Source: Deltaproteobacteria bacterium (GTDB lineage: Bacteria; Myxococcota_A; UBA9160; UBA4427). Taken from it: a DNA stretch of 64,000 bases. The first letter of the stretch is position 1; each line of letters begins with the position of its first letter. The position numbers were made by a program, and so were the translations under genes. Location of the stretch: positions 248,001 to 312,000 of the forward strand of contig JAJDAN010000032.1 in NCBI GenBank assembly GCA_029261855.1. The letters are read 5' to 3'. Under the pieces are notes generated by a model, which was not told the DNA's origin, made no database searches, and saw only the letters and a list, made by a program, of their open reading frames with translations. Below, piece after piece: positions 41,634 through 50,200 of the stretch.

Positions 41634-43871
41634 GTGATCAGATTGCTACCTCTCCTCGCTGGCGCGCTCTTGTTTGCGTTGCCCGCCCAGGCCCAATGGG
41701 TGTCCTTCGATGAATCGGAGTGGGGCGCGGGGCAGCCTTATGACCTCACGAGTCGCGTGCCGCGGCCGGTGCCGCTGGATTCGTATCTGCCGCTCGACAC
41801 GGGGACGTGGACCACAGACAACATCACGTGTACCCGGTCCGCGCTGACCTACGCGATCTCCCAGGCGGCGCCTCGCACGGTGATCCAGCTTCCTTCGAAC
41901 TGCACGATCACCCTCACGTCGGGCTCGACGATCTGGTCGATCAGCAACTCCCGCGACGAGCTCGTGATCCGCGGCAACGCCGACGGTCGTTCGCGCATCG
42001 TGTTCGATCCCGAAGGCACGCCTCCCGACGACGGCTGGCCCCACATGCTCTTCAACATCGGGTCCGACAACCCCGCCACCATCGCCTCCTGGTCCTGGGA
42101 CGGCGGCTACGCGATGGGCAGCGACATCGCCCGGTCCAACCAGCCGATCAGCGAGGTCTACCCCGGCGACATCGTGCGGCTCGAGATGGACCAGTGGTCG
42201 AGCACCGTCGACCGCGACTACCGCGAGTACTACAGGGTGAAGTGCGCGCGCTGGAGCAACGGCAGCGTGCACGGCACCACGGCCGACTGCGCGGGCGTCA
42301 CCGGCAACAACCAGATCAAGCTCGACCGCAAGTTCCAGTTCCCGATGGACGGCGCCGGCCTGCAGGCCGGACCGTTCGCCGGCCACACCATCGTCCACGT
42401 CGAACGCAAGGGCGGTGGCTCGCGCACCACGAACATGACCGAGAACTTCGGCATCGAGAACATCACCGTCCATCACACCAAGCCCGCCGCAGTGAAGGGC
42501 TACTTCGCGATGATGGAGTTCCACGGCTGCATGGAATGCTGGGTCTCGAACGTCACCGCCGAGACGGGCTGGGGCAACAGCTGGGGCGAGCTCAAGAACA
42601 GCGCCTCCCGGGTGCTCATCGAGGACAGCGGCTTCCAGGGCCCGCTCTGGCGCCCGCGCTGCCGCATGGACGTCGAGGAGATCAACCCGAACACGTCTCC
42701 CGTGCAGGTGCGCTTCCGGGTCAACAGCGAGTGCCGCGAGATGTGCACCGGCCTCGAGCGGGTCATGTCGTTCCCGGACGACTTCCCCGAGCCCCGGCTG
42801 GCGGGCAAGTACGCCCAGTGCTCGTGCGTCGAATGCGACCGCAGCGACGGTCAGGTCACCGTCGCCCTGACGGACACCGCGAACGGAAATCCCATCAACG
42901 GCGCGGGCATGAACCGCACCCCGGGCGGCTGGGTGACCCAGCTCAACACCTACAACATCGGGGGCTTCTACCTGACGAGTCAGTCGAGCGGCATCCAGAT
43001 GGTCAACAACTGGTTCCGCAACGCCCGCGTGGGCGTGATCCAGCAGCAGGGCGCCTTCTCGTCGGTGCTCGCCTACAACTACTTCAAGACGGATCCCGAG
43101 TTCCACTGCTCGCGCTTCCTGTTCATCCACGGCGGCAACGGCACGGCGTCCCTGTGGGAAGGCAACCACGGCGACTGCGGCTACGTGACTACCGCGACCG
43201 CCGAGCAGGGTCTGGGACTCGGGCCCTTCTTCACGATGCTCTACAACCGCGGGATTCCGCGAACGGACAAGACCTACTCGCTGGGCGACCAGTGCGGCAG
43301 GGCGGACATCTGCAACGAGGCCGAAGAGCAGGAAGGCAACGCTTCGGACTCGCACAACTACCTGGGCAACTTCCTGCCCGGCTACAGCAACCTGCTCGGC
43401 GACCACAAGCTGGGCGACTGCCGCAACAGCAACAAGCGGGGGTCCAAGCCCGGGGGTTGCGACGCGCCATACCAGCTCTACGCGCCCCATCTGCACAAGA
43501 ACATCTGGTACGCCGAAGAGATGGAAGACGACATCGAGTCCGTTCAGTACAACCCGACGATTGTCAGCCCGGACATCGCTGCGGACCTGAACGACAACGT
43601 CGACAGGAAGCCGGCGGCCTGGGCGAGTGTCCGCTGGCCCACCAGCCTGCTCTACGACACCGTCCAGCAGACACCGTCCTGGTGGTGCGAGGAAAGTGGT
43701 CCCTTCCCGAACATCGGAGCACCCGTCGACGACAACAACGGCGGCGCACCCATCGTGAGCAAGCTGCCCGCGCAGCTGCGCATGGAAGGCCGCACCTGCA
43801 CCCGGGTCGACGGACAAGAGCCCCCGCCGGAGCCCGTGCCCGTGCTGCCCGCCCCGGTGCTCTTCGAGTGA
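41634..43871 (+). CDS. Large exported beta-helix-like protein of unknown function
   Basis: Secreted or periplasmic protein of 745 residues. GTG 41634, preceded by GGAG at 41621-41624, starts a clean signal peptide (RLLPLLAGALLFALPAQAQ). The body has features of a right-handed parallel beta-helix of the pectate-lyase-like class: TRSALTYAISQAAPRTVIQLP at the start of the coil region, then ITVHHTK, SNVTAETGWGNSWGELKNS, VLIEDSGFQG, VNNWFRNARVGVIQQQGAF and LAYNYFKT. Multiple cysteine pairs (RMDV..RC, SCVECD, DCGY) suggest disulfides. It ends in a proline-rich tail PPPEPVPVLPAPV. Enzyme activity unproven; adhesin or polysaccharide-binding role possible. Confidence 0.75.
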   Translation: MIRLLPLLAGALLFALPAQAQWVSFDESEWGAGQPYDLTSRVPRPVPLDSYLPLDTGTWTTDNITCTRSALTYAISQAAPRTVIQLPSNCTITLTSGSTIWSISNSRDELVIRGNADGRSRIVFDPEGTPPDDGWPHMLFNIGSDNPATIASWSWDGGYAMGSDIARSNQPISEVYPGDIVRLEMDQWSSTVDRDYREYYRVKCARWSNGSVHGTTADCAGVTGNNQIKLDRKFQFPMDGAGLQAGPFAGHTIVHVERKGGGSRTTNMTENFGIENITVHHTKPAAVKGYFAMMEFHGCMECWVSNVTAETGWGNSWGELKNSASRVLIEDSGFQGPLWRPRCRMDVEEINPNTSPVQVRFRVNSECREMCTGLERVMSFPDDFPEPRLAGKYAQCSCVECDRSDGQVTVALTDTANGNPINGAGMNRTPGGWVTQLNTYNIGGFYLTSQSSGIQMVNNWFRNARVGVIQQQGAFSSVLAYNYFKTDPEFHCSRFLFIHGGNGTASLWEGNHGDCGYVTTATAEQGLGLGPFFTMLYNRGIPRTDKTYSLGDQCGRADICNEAEEQEGNASDSHNYLGNFLPGYSNLLGDHKLGDCRNSNKRGSKPGGCDAPYQLYAPHLHKNIWYAEEMEDDIESVQYNPTIVSPDIAADLNDNVDRKPAAWASVRWPTSLLYDTVQQTPSWWCEESGPFPNIGAPVDDNNGGAPIVSKLPAQLRMEGRTCTRVDGQEPPPEPVPVLPAPVLFE

Positions 43872-43959
43872 TCTAGCCGCGGGTTTGAGACGCGGGTTTG
43901 CCGCGTGCGGGGGAAGTTCGCTCGACGGACCTCGGTCGCGAGTGTTACGCTCCTGCCCG

Positions 43960-44487
43960 ATGGACGTGATGCATACGGCTGATTTCGAGACACCCGTCGG
44001 GTCGATTCGAATCGCCAGCACCGAAAAGGGCCTCGCCTACGTCCAGCTGCCCCACGCGAACGGTCGCGGCTTCGACGGCTGGCGGGTCCGCCACGCACCG
44101 GACGTCAAGGTGAAGCGCGGCTTCGAGCCCAATCGCCGCACGATCGCCCAGATCGTCGAATTCCTCGAAGGCAAGCGAGATGTCTTCGACATCCCCGTCG
44201 ACCTGCGCGGCACGCCGTTCCAGCTCGCCGTCCTCGAAGAGGTCGCCCGCATCCCCTTCGGCGAAACCCGCACCTACGGCGAAGTCGCCGAGGCCGTCGG
44301 CCGCCCCACCGCCAGTCGAGCCGTCGGCGCCGCCAACGGCGCCAACCCGGTCTCACTCGTGGTGCCGTGTCACCGCGTCATCGCCAGCAGCGGCCACCTG
44401 CAAGGCTACGGCGGAGGCCTCGAGCTCAAGGCCCGCCTCCTCGCCATGGAACGAAGCCACACCGCCCGCCAGGGCAGGTTGCTGTAG
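43960..44487 (+). CDS. ogt: Methylated-DNA--protein-cysteine methyltransferase
   Basis: Suicide repair protein that removes alkyl groups from O6-alkylguanine. The active-site motif VVPCHRVIAS, the helix-turn-helix GTPFQLAVLEEVARIPFGETRTYGEVAEAV (in parts), and NGANPVSLVVPC are intact; 175 residues with an N-terminal domain from MDVMHTADF. ATG 43960 is supported by this N-terminus. Convergent with the cytochrome c gene, leaving three bases between stops. Confidence 0.94.
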   Translation: MDVMHTADFETPVGSIRIASTEKGLAYVQLPHANGRGFDGWRVRHAPDVKVKRGFEPNRRTIAQIVEFLEGKRDVFDIPVDLRGTPFQLAVLEEVARIPFGETRTYGEVAEAVGRPTASRAVGAANGANPVSLVVPCHRVIASSGHLQGYGGGLELKARLLAMERSHTARQGRLL

Positions 44488-44490
44488 CGA

Positions 44491-44892
44491 CTACCGGGTG
44501 GTCTGGTTCGAAGGCCTGGCAGCGATCGGATCTCGCAAGGGGTCTTCGCGCAGCCGGCCCACTTCCCGCGCCGTGTATCGCGGGGAGACCTCCACCTGGG
44601 AGAACTCGCGGAGCACCCAGGTGAGCAGCTCGGCCAGGGCGGCGTCGTCGATGGGGGCCTGGGCGACGCCTGGTACGCGGGCGAGGTAGGCGCGGCCTTC
44701 GGGGGTCTTCGCGAGGGGCGCGAGATCGTGAAGGCTCGGGGTCGTTCCGGGTATGCCGCGGCCGTTCGGGCCGTGGCAGCCGGCGCAGTGCAGCTGGTAC
44801 TGCTCGGCGGCGGGGCGGTCGGCGCTTGCGGGTGCGGCGAGTGCGAGCCCGAGCAGGCCGCTGGCCAGGGCCGCTCGCGCGCGGGGGCTCAC
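44491..44892 (-). CDS. Exported c-type cytochrome, probable electron acceptor
   Basis: A 133-residue mono-heme cytochrome: signal peptide (RAALASGLLGLALAAPASAD), heme motif CAGCH in QYQLHCAGCHGPNGRG, and GTTPSLHDLAPLAKTPEGRAYL; a distal axial methionine is not obvious, so the sixth ligand is unclear. GTG 44892 overlaps the light-chain gene stop (GTGA), so it is the last gene of the amine dehydrogenase operon and may carry electrons away from the TTQ enzyme. Confidence 0.82.
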   Translation of the reverse strand: MSPRARAALASGLLGLALAAPASADRPAAEQYQLHCAGCHGPNGRGIPGTTPSLHDLAPLAKTPEGRAYLARVPGVAQAPIDDAALAELLTWVLREFSQVEVSPRYTAREVGRLREDPLRDPIAARPSNQTTR

Positions 44893-45452
44893 TTTTCGGG
44901 TTGGCCTTCGGTGGCCTGGCCGAGGACGACGGCGATCGAGCAGTTGTAGACCTGGCTCTTGGCTCCCGCACACCAGTTGATGTCGTTGTTGCGGTACCAG
45001 TGGTATTCCGGGCGCTCGCCTTCGTTGCGGTTGCACATGCAGCGGCCGCAGAAGGTCCTGCCGCAACAGTCGTTGTACGAGATGAGATAGTCCTTGCCGT
45101 CGCCGGGGTTGCGGCAGGTGCCCACCCAGGTGACGGGGCTGACCTCGGTGCCCGGCGGGCACTGGCTGGGGCCGCCGCCGCAGCACGCGCACGCCGAGCC
45201 GTCGATCGCGCAGTGGCGCCAGTAGTCGCACTGCTTGGGGTCGCCTTCGGGCCCCTCGATCTTCTCGTCGGGGGTGGGGACGCGCGCGCCCGTCCCGTTG
45301 CCGGAGTTCGCGGCCGCCCTTGCGATGGGCAGCAGCGGGACGGCACTGGCGCCGACGAGCAGCGCGCCCGTGCGCCCCAGGAAGCTGCGTCGGCCGCTGC
45401 GTCTCGCGCTCTGTCGCGACACGCCTTCGAACCAGGTGTCGAGCCAGCTCAT
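44889..45452 (-). CDS. aauA: Aromatic amine dehydrogenase light chain (TTQ subunit)
   Basis: Beta subunit carrying the tryptophan tryptophylquinone cofactor for oxidising primary amines in the periplasm. Trp109 (SPVTWVGTC) and Trp160 (NDINWCAG) are 51 residues apart, as needed for TTQ, and Asp128 and Asp84 fall where the known crosslink/catalytic aspartates lie. As I recall, these are the very numbers used for Alcaligenes faecalis aromatic amine dehydrogenase; its Thr172 is serine here. Fourteen cysteines serve the disulfide network. A twin-arginine signal (GRRSFLG) gives folded export. ATG overlaps the MauD-like gene stop. Confidence 0.93.
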   Translation of the reverse strand: MSWLDTWFEGVSRQSARRSGRRSFLGRTGALLVGASAVPLLPIARAAANSGNGTGARVPTPDEKIEGPEGDPKQCDYWRHCAIDGSACACCGGGPSQCPPGTEVSPVTWVGTCRNPGDGKDYLISYNDCCGRTFCGRCMCNRNEGERPEYHWYRNNDINWCAGAKSQVYNCSIAVVLGQATEGQPEK

Positions 45453-46111
45453 CGGGATGCGCCTCCGTTCACGACTTCGAGCGCTGTCTTCCGGTCCGTC
45501 TCTCGTTCTGCTTCTCGTTCAGAATAGTCCTGGAGCGATCCAACCTGCAGACGCTCGGCTTCGAACAGGCTCTCGACGTGCTCTCGCGTGTTGACGATGC
45601 CCTTCGCGCGGACGATGCCGTCGCGATCGATCAGCACCGCATAGGGCAGCTTCGAGACTTCGAAACGCAGGCCCAGGTCCTGGGAGAGCACGTACGCGTC
45701 GGTGGGGAGCCCGTGCGCGCGCACGAACGACTCGTGCTCGCCGGGCGGGCCGTCGCTCGCGTAGACGATCCGGAGGTCGTCCCCTTCGGCTCGCCCGATG
45801 CGGTCGAGTGTGGGGAGCAGGGTCTTGCAGACCGGGCAGGTCGGCGAGAGGAAGAACAGCAGGGTGCGCGCCGTCGCGGCGCCGCCAGTCGCGGTGCCAC
45901 CAAGGGAAAGTGAGCCGCCGGCGAGGGTGTCGGCCTCGAGCATCGGCGCGGCTTCGCCCACCGCCGGGCCGTGCGCGACGGCCAGGGCGCCGACGGGCGC
46001 GATGCGCTCGTGCAGGATGCCGACCTGTCGCGTGAGCGCGACGACGACGCCTGCGAGCACGACGACCAGCAGCCACAGGATCCCGTTCGACACCATCAGG
46101 GCTTCGATCAT
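45449..46111 (-). CDS. aauD: MauD-like thioredoxin-fold maturation protein
   Basis: Membrane-anchored thiol-disulfide protein needed for correct disulfides in the light chain. One N-terminal helix (GILWLLVVVLAGVVVALT) is followed by a thioredoxin-like fold with the redox pair in FFLSPTCPVCKTLLP and the cis-proline region SKLPYAVLIDRDGIVRAKG. Length 220 residues. ATG 46111 overlaps the stop of the MauE-like gene. Order heavy chain-E-D-light chain is canonical. Confidence 0.9.
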   Translation of the reverse strand: MIEALMVSNGILWLLVVVLAGVVVALTRQVGILHERIAPVGALAVAHGPAVGEAAPMLEADTLAGGSLSLGGTATGGAATARTLLFFLSPTCPVCKTLLPTLDRIGRAEGDDLRIVYASDGPPGEHESFVRAHGLPTDAYVLSQDLGLRFEVSKLPYAVLIDRDGIVRAKGIVNTREHVESLFEAERLQVGSLQDYSEREAERETDRKTALEVVNGGASR

Positions 46112-46635
46112 GCGGTACTCCGGATGCGGCGCGCGTTGTTCGCGAGCGCCGGGACCCCTTGATAGAGAAGACATGCGACCGCGAGTCCGCCCGCGATCGA
46201 GACGCCGTCGACCCAGTGGAGGGCGCGGCCGGAAACCGGCAGCGCGGCGAGCGCGCACGCGAAGACGAGCCCCGCGTTGCGGATCAGCAGCCAGCCCGAG
46301 ATCGGTTGTCTGGCGCGCGGCCCGAGACAGCCGCAGTCGATGTGCCGTCGCCCGCGCGCGAGATTCACTCCGATGGCGCTGGAATAGAGCAGCAGCAGTG
46401 CCGCGCACGCGAACGCCGCACTCTCGGCAAGGCCCGGAAGCAGCAGGCCGATCGCGATGCCGATTTCTGCGAAGACGAGGCCTCCTGCAGCGAAGGGCGC
46501 CAGGACCCCGGGCGCGATGCGGTAGTCGCGCACGCTCGCGATGAAGGTCCCGAGGTCCGACAGCTTGTGGAACGCCGCCGTCGCCATGAGGAGCGCGAGT
46601 CCGCCGCGCACGATCCAGTGCAGTGCCGGGTCCAC
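46108..46635 (-). CDS. aauE: MauE-like integral membrane protein
   Basis: A 175-residue DoxX/MauE-family protein with four to five helices (GGLALLMATAAFHKLSD, LVFAEIGIAIGLLLPGL, AAFACAALLLLYSSAIGVNL) and the conserved cysteine motif HIDCGCLGPRA, as in MauE partners that pass electrons to MauD. Required in related systems for the small subunit. One base separates it from the heavy-chain gene stop. Confidence 0.9.
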   Translation of the reverse strand: MDPALHWIVRGGLALLMATAAFHKLSDLGTFIASVRDYRIAPGVLAPFAAGGLVFAEIGIAIGLLLPGLAESAAFACAALLLLYSSAIGVNLARGRRHIDCGCLGPRARQPISGWLLIRNAGLVFACALAALPVSGRALHWVDGVSIAGGLAVACLLYQGVPALANNARRIRSTA

Positions 46636-46636
46636 G

Positions 46637-47863
46637 TCAAGGCACCCGCAAGGTCGGGCCGGCGAGACCCGTCTCGGTGAGGAAGCGGTTTACGGCGCCG
46701 GTGCGGGCGTCGAGCACGGCGACGGCACCCATGATGGCGCTGCGAACGAAGAGCACGGGCTCGTCGTCGTGGCTGACGGCGATGCTGTGTGCGCCGTCCG
46801 AAGGCACGAACCAGAACAGCAGATCGGCCAGGAAGCCGTCCGGGTCGACGCCCATCTGGTCGATCAGGAAGGCGGCGGTCAGGTTCGGAACGCCGAAGCG
46901 CGCGACGCGTTCCTTCTTTGCGAGATCGAAGACCCAGATCTCGTGACCCGCCTGCTTGTGACTGCCTGCTTTGCCCTGGTGCATCACGACGAAGAGCCGG
47001 TCGCTGGGGCCGTGGACGTCCACGAGCTGCAGGCCGCCGGGGCGCCAGCCCTCGTCGCGTTCTCCCTCGTCGGTGAGCGACCAGCTTTCGCCGAGGGTGG
47101 GGATTCTCGTCCCGAGATCGACGCTGCGCGCGTCGCCGGCGAAGGTCACGAAGGTCCAGGTCGTGTCGTTGCGCCCTGCGGACATGAAGGCCGGGTCCTG
47201 GGCGGCGTCGAAGAAGGGTGCGCTCGACGTCAGCGCCGTCTTGTGACCGTCGGCGTCGAGGGTCACCCGCGCCACGGTGCCGTCGCCGCACAGGGTGGCG
47301 AACTGGAGCGCATCGACCGGGTAGATGCCCGCGCAGCCCGCGATGCCGATCTCTTCGACGAAGCGGCGCTTCTCGAGATCGACGATCGACACCGACACGT
47401 TCGGGAACTGGTTGAAGACGCCGAGGAAGCGGTCGCCGATGAGCTCGACGTAGGCGAGGGACGCATTGCTCTGTCCCTGGCGGGTGGGCAGCATGATCTC
47501 ATCCACGTAGGCGAGGGTCCCGGCGTCGTAGATGGAGACGAAGTCGATGCGGTCCCCGCGCAGGCCGCGCGAGTAGGCGATGTCCGACGAATGGAAGTGG
47601 CCCCGAGCCAGCACTGGTGGCTTCGGGGTGAGCGAAGCGGCGGAGTCGATCATGCCCAGTACTTCGCCGCTATCGCCGTCGAACAGGATGCTGTGCTGGA
47701 GCAGCCGGTCCGGGATCCACACCCAGTGCGGGCCCACGGGCGGCAGCGTCGCGACGCTCGCGTATTCGAGGGGGACGGTCGGTGACGTCGCCGAAACCGG
47801 GAGAGCCGTCGAGACGACTGAGCCAAGCAAGGCGACGAGGATCCCGACCTGGAACGATCTCAC
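46637..47863 (-). CDS. aauB: Amine dehydrogenase heavy chain (beta-propeller)
   Basis: Alpha subunit of the TTQ amine dehydrogenase: 408 residues with a signal peptide (VGILVALLGSVVSTALPVSA) and a seven-bladed propeller. Diagnostic stretches are HWVWIPDRLLQHSILFDGDSG, LPTRQGQSNASL, QLVDVHGPSDRLFVVMHQG and HEIWVFDLAKKERVARF. First gene of aauBEDA-cytochrome c. Lack of mauF and mauG-like genes favours the aromatic amine (aau) rather than methylamine (mau) system, as does light-chain numbering; substrate not provable from sequence. Confidence 0.9.
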   Translation of the reverse strand: MRSFQVGILVALLGSVVSTALPVSATSPTVPLEYASVATLPPVGPHWVWIPDRLLQHSILFDGDSGEVLGMIDSAASLTPKPPVLARGHFHSSDIAYSRGLRGDRIDFVSIYDAGTLAYVDEIMLPTRQGQSNASLAYVELIGDRFLGVFNQFPNVSVSIVDLEKRRFVEEIGIAGCAGIYPVDALQFATLCGDGTVARVTLDADGHKTALTSSAPFFDAAQDPAFMSAGRNDTTWTFVTFAGDARSVDLGTRIPTLGESWSLTDEGERDEGWRPGGLQLVDVHGPSDRLFVVMHQGKAGSHKQAGHEIWVFDLAKKERVARFGVPNLTAAFLIDQMGVDPDGFLADLLFWFVPSDGAHSIAVSHDDEPVLFVRSAIMGAVAVLDARTGAVNRFLTETGLAGPTLRVP

Positions 47864-47890
47864 GCGTCGTCCTCCTCCTGCAGGTGTCGT

Positions 47891-48712
47891 TCAGCTGGTC
47901 TCGCGTTCCGAACGAGCGTAGCAATACAACAGCCACACGGACCCGGCGCACAGCAGGTGCCAGATGGCGTGTCCCTGCACGAGCGAGTCCGGGGCGCACA
48001 GCGGGCCGCCCGTGCGGCTCGGGATCCAGATGCCGAACGCCAGCAGGAAACAGGCGGCGCCCCCCAGCAGGTAGCCCCGCTTCGCCTGACGTTCCGGGTG
48101 CGCGCGGCGGACGGCGACCTCGAGCGCCCCGGCGGTCACGATCAACCCGGCGAAGAGGAGGTCTGACGAGAACGGGATCCAGCCCGCCAGGTGCGGGAGG
48201 CCGAGGAGCAGTGTGGCAGGCACGTACAGCCGCAGGAAGTCGCGCTCGCTGCCGTCCCGCAGCCGCACCCACGCGAACGCGATCACCCACAAGATGAAGA
48301 GGTACATGGAGAGCACGTCGACCCGGCCGCTCCAGCGCGTGGTCGCCGCGTGCATGGCGGCGCTGCCCGGCCCGAGGAACGCCGCCACCCCGGCGTAGAA
48401 GGCGGGGTAGAAGACGGTGGTCGTCATGCGGTTGCGCGCTGGGCTCCCGCTTCCTGCGAGATCGCGCGCCGCCCGCCAGCCGATTCCCAGCGCGACAGCG
48501 ACGAAGCCGAGGTTCGAGAACGTATTCGCGGGCTGGGCGACGAGCCCTGGACGGAAGCGTTCGCAGAAGGGCACCGCCGAGGCGCCTGCCGTGCCGGGCC
48601 AGCCGCCGAAAGACACGGCGACGGCCGCGAGCACAGCGGTCGCCCCCAGCGCGACGAGGGCCGGCACGACCAGGGGAAGCGCGCGGGAGCCCGAGGCCGC
48701 GCGTCTATCCAA
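47891..48712 (-). CDS. Ceramidase/CREST-family membrane hydrolase-like protein
   Basis: Seven-helix membrane protein of about 273 residues of the alkaline-ceramidase superfamily. The metal-site pattern is present: QPANTFSNLGFVAVALG with its serine, GPGSAAMHAATTRWSGRVDVLSMY with histidine and aspartate, and a C-terminal QGHAIWHLL histidine pair. Substrate could be ceramide or another amide lipid; the decayed sphingosine-phosphate-lyase-like gene at 6197 hints at past sphingolipid metabolism. TTG 48712 overlaps the DUF1330 gene stop. Confidence 0.78.
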   Translation of the reverse strand: MDRRAASGSRALPLVVPALVALGATAVLAAVAVSFGGWPGTAGASAVPFCERFRPGLVAQPANTFSNLGFVAVALGIGWRAARDLAGSGSPARNRMTTTVFYPAFYAGVAAFLGPGSAAMHAATTRWSGRVDVLSMYLFILWVIAFAWVRLRDGSERDFLRLYVPATLLLGLPHLAGWIPFSSDLLFAGLIVTAGALEVAVRRAHPERQAKRGYLLGGAACFLLAFGIWIPSRTGGPLCAPDSLVQGHAIWHLLCAGSVWLLYCYARSERETS

Positions 48713-49010
48713 GGGCCGCGGGGTCGAAGCCGTTCACCACCAGGATCGGGCCTTCGGCCGCGGCGAGCCGGTGCCCGACGATCGCCTGATAGCCGTCGGA
48801 CTGGTACCAGGCGGTCGCGGCCTCGCGGTCCGGGAAGCGCAGGATCACCATGCGCGTGTACGGCCATTCGCCCTCGGCGATCACCGGCGACTCGTCCACC
48901 GCCAGGATCTCGCCGTCGAATTCCTGGAAGACGGGCAGAAAGCCGGACTCGTAGAGGTTGTATCGCTCGCGATCGTTGATCTTCAGCTGTGCGACGAGAT
49001 AGACGGACAT
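48705..49010 (-). CDS. DUF1330-family protein
   Basis: A 101-residue ferredoxin-like alpha/beta-barrel protein: SVYLVAQLKINDRERYNLYE, GEILAVDESPVIAEGEWPYTRMVIL, FPDREAATAWYQSDGYQAIVGHR match DUF1330. Function is unknown in the family. It lies two bases after the cystathionine gamma-synthase stop. Confidence 0.88.
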   Translation of the reverse strand: MSVYLVAQLKINDRERYNLYESGFLPVFQEFDGEILAVDESPVIAEGEWPYTRMVILRFPDREAATAWYQSDGYQAIVGHRLAAAEGPILVVNGFDPAALG

Positions 49011-49012
49011 GG

Positions 49013-50200
49013 CTAGACCTGCTCCAGTGCCTGATCGAGGTCGGCGATCAGGTCTTCGGTGCTCTCGATCCCGCAGGCCAGGCGGCACAGCGAATCCGAG
49101 ATGCCGATCTCCGCGCGCTTCTCCTTGGGCATGTCCCAGAAGGACATGGTGACGGGAAGCTCGATCAGGGTCTCGACTCCGCCCAGGCTCGGGGCCTGGT
49201 ACGGGATGCGCGTGGCATCGATGAAGCGGAAGGCGCCCTGCATGTCGGACTCGATCTCGAAGGTCACCACGCCGCCGAACCCGCGCATCTGGTCCTTCGC
49301 GATCAGGTGGTCCGGGTGGCTCTCGAGCCCCGGGTACCAGACCTTGCGGATCTTCGGGTGCTTCTCGAGGTGCTCGGCGACGGCGATGCCGTTCTTGTTG
49401 TGTCGGTCCATGCGCACCGCGAGGGTCTTGATGCCGCGCAGCAGCAACCAGGCAGCGTGGCTGTCGATGATGCCGCCCAGGATGCCGAGGGCCTTGCGGA
49501 TGGGTTGGATGAGCTCGGTGCTGCCCGTGACGGTTCCCGCCAGCAGGTCGTTGTGCCCGCCCAGATACTTGGTGGCGCTGTGGACGACGAGGTCCGCACC
49601 GAAGTCCAGCGCCCGCTGGTTGTAGGGGCTCGCGAAGGTCGAGTCGATGATCACCTTCACGCCCCGGGCGTGAGCGGCTTCCGTGATGGCCGGGATGTCG
49701 GCCACGCGCAAGAACGGGTTCGTGGGCGACTCCGTGAAGAACAAAGCCGTGTTCTCGCGGATGGCCGCCTCGAACTTCCCGGTGTCGCCCGGGTCGATCA
49801 CGGTGGTCTCGACGCCGAATCGTCCCAGATATTCGTTGATGAACTGCCGGGTGCGCCGGTAGCAGTCGCTCGTCACGATGAGGTGACTGTTTTCGGGAAG
49901 CATCGCCAGGAAGGTGGTGGTGGCGGCGCACATGCCCGACGCGAACAGGATCGTCTCTTCGCCGCCTTCGAGCTCGGACAGCTTGCGCTCCACCGAACGC
50001 CAGGTCGGGTTGCCGTAGCGCCCGTACTCCTCCCGAGCGAGGCGGCCCTCGTTGTAGTCGATGACCTCTTGCGAGTCCTTGAACCAGAACGTCGAAGTCT
50101 GGTAGATGGGGGTGGTGATCGCGTTGGCTTCCTGCTGGCGCAGCTCGCCCGCATGCACGGAATCCGTCGCCTGGCCTCGTCGCGGCGGCCGGTCACTCAT
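49013..50200 (-). CDS. metB: Cystathionine gamma-synthase / O-succinylhomoserine lyase-type PLP enzyme
   Basis: Transsulfuration enzyme of 395 residues. The PLP lysine is in VVHSATKYLGGHNDLL, with the cofactor-binding EYGRYGNPTWRSVERKL and ASGMCAATTTFLAMLPE at the N-terminal half and GGVVTFEIESD near the end. It probably joins O-succinyl- or O-acetylhomoserine with cysteine or sulfide; gamma-lyase activity is an alternative in this family. ATG 50200 fits family N-termini; a longer arginine-rich reading upstream is not coding. Preceded by a 306-bp divergent region with hairpins. Confidence 0.9.
   Translation of the reverse strand: MSDRPPRRGQATDSVHAGELRQQEANAITTPIYQTSTFWFKDSQEVIDYNEGRLAREEYGRYGNPTWRSVERKLSELEGGEETILFASGMCAATTTFLAMLPENSHLIVTSDCYRRTRQFINEYLGRFGVETTVIDPGDTGKFEAAIRENTALFFTESPTNPFLRVADIPAITEAAHARGVKVIIDSTFASPYNQRALDFGADLVVHSATKYLGGHNDLLAGTVTGSTELIQPIRKALGILGGIIDSHAAWLLLRGIKTLAVRMDRHNKNGIAVAEHLEKHPKIRKVWYPGLESHPDHLIAKDQMRGFGGVVTFEIESDMQGAFRFIDATRIPYQAPSLGGVETLIELPVTMSFWDMPKEKRAEIGISDSLCRLACGIESTEDLIADLDQALEQV

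Noticed and set aside
41646-44021. 791-codon minus-strand frame opposite the secreted protein
   Set aside because: No ribosome site, no signal or domain pattern, and overlaps two well-supported plus-strand genes.
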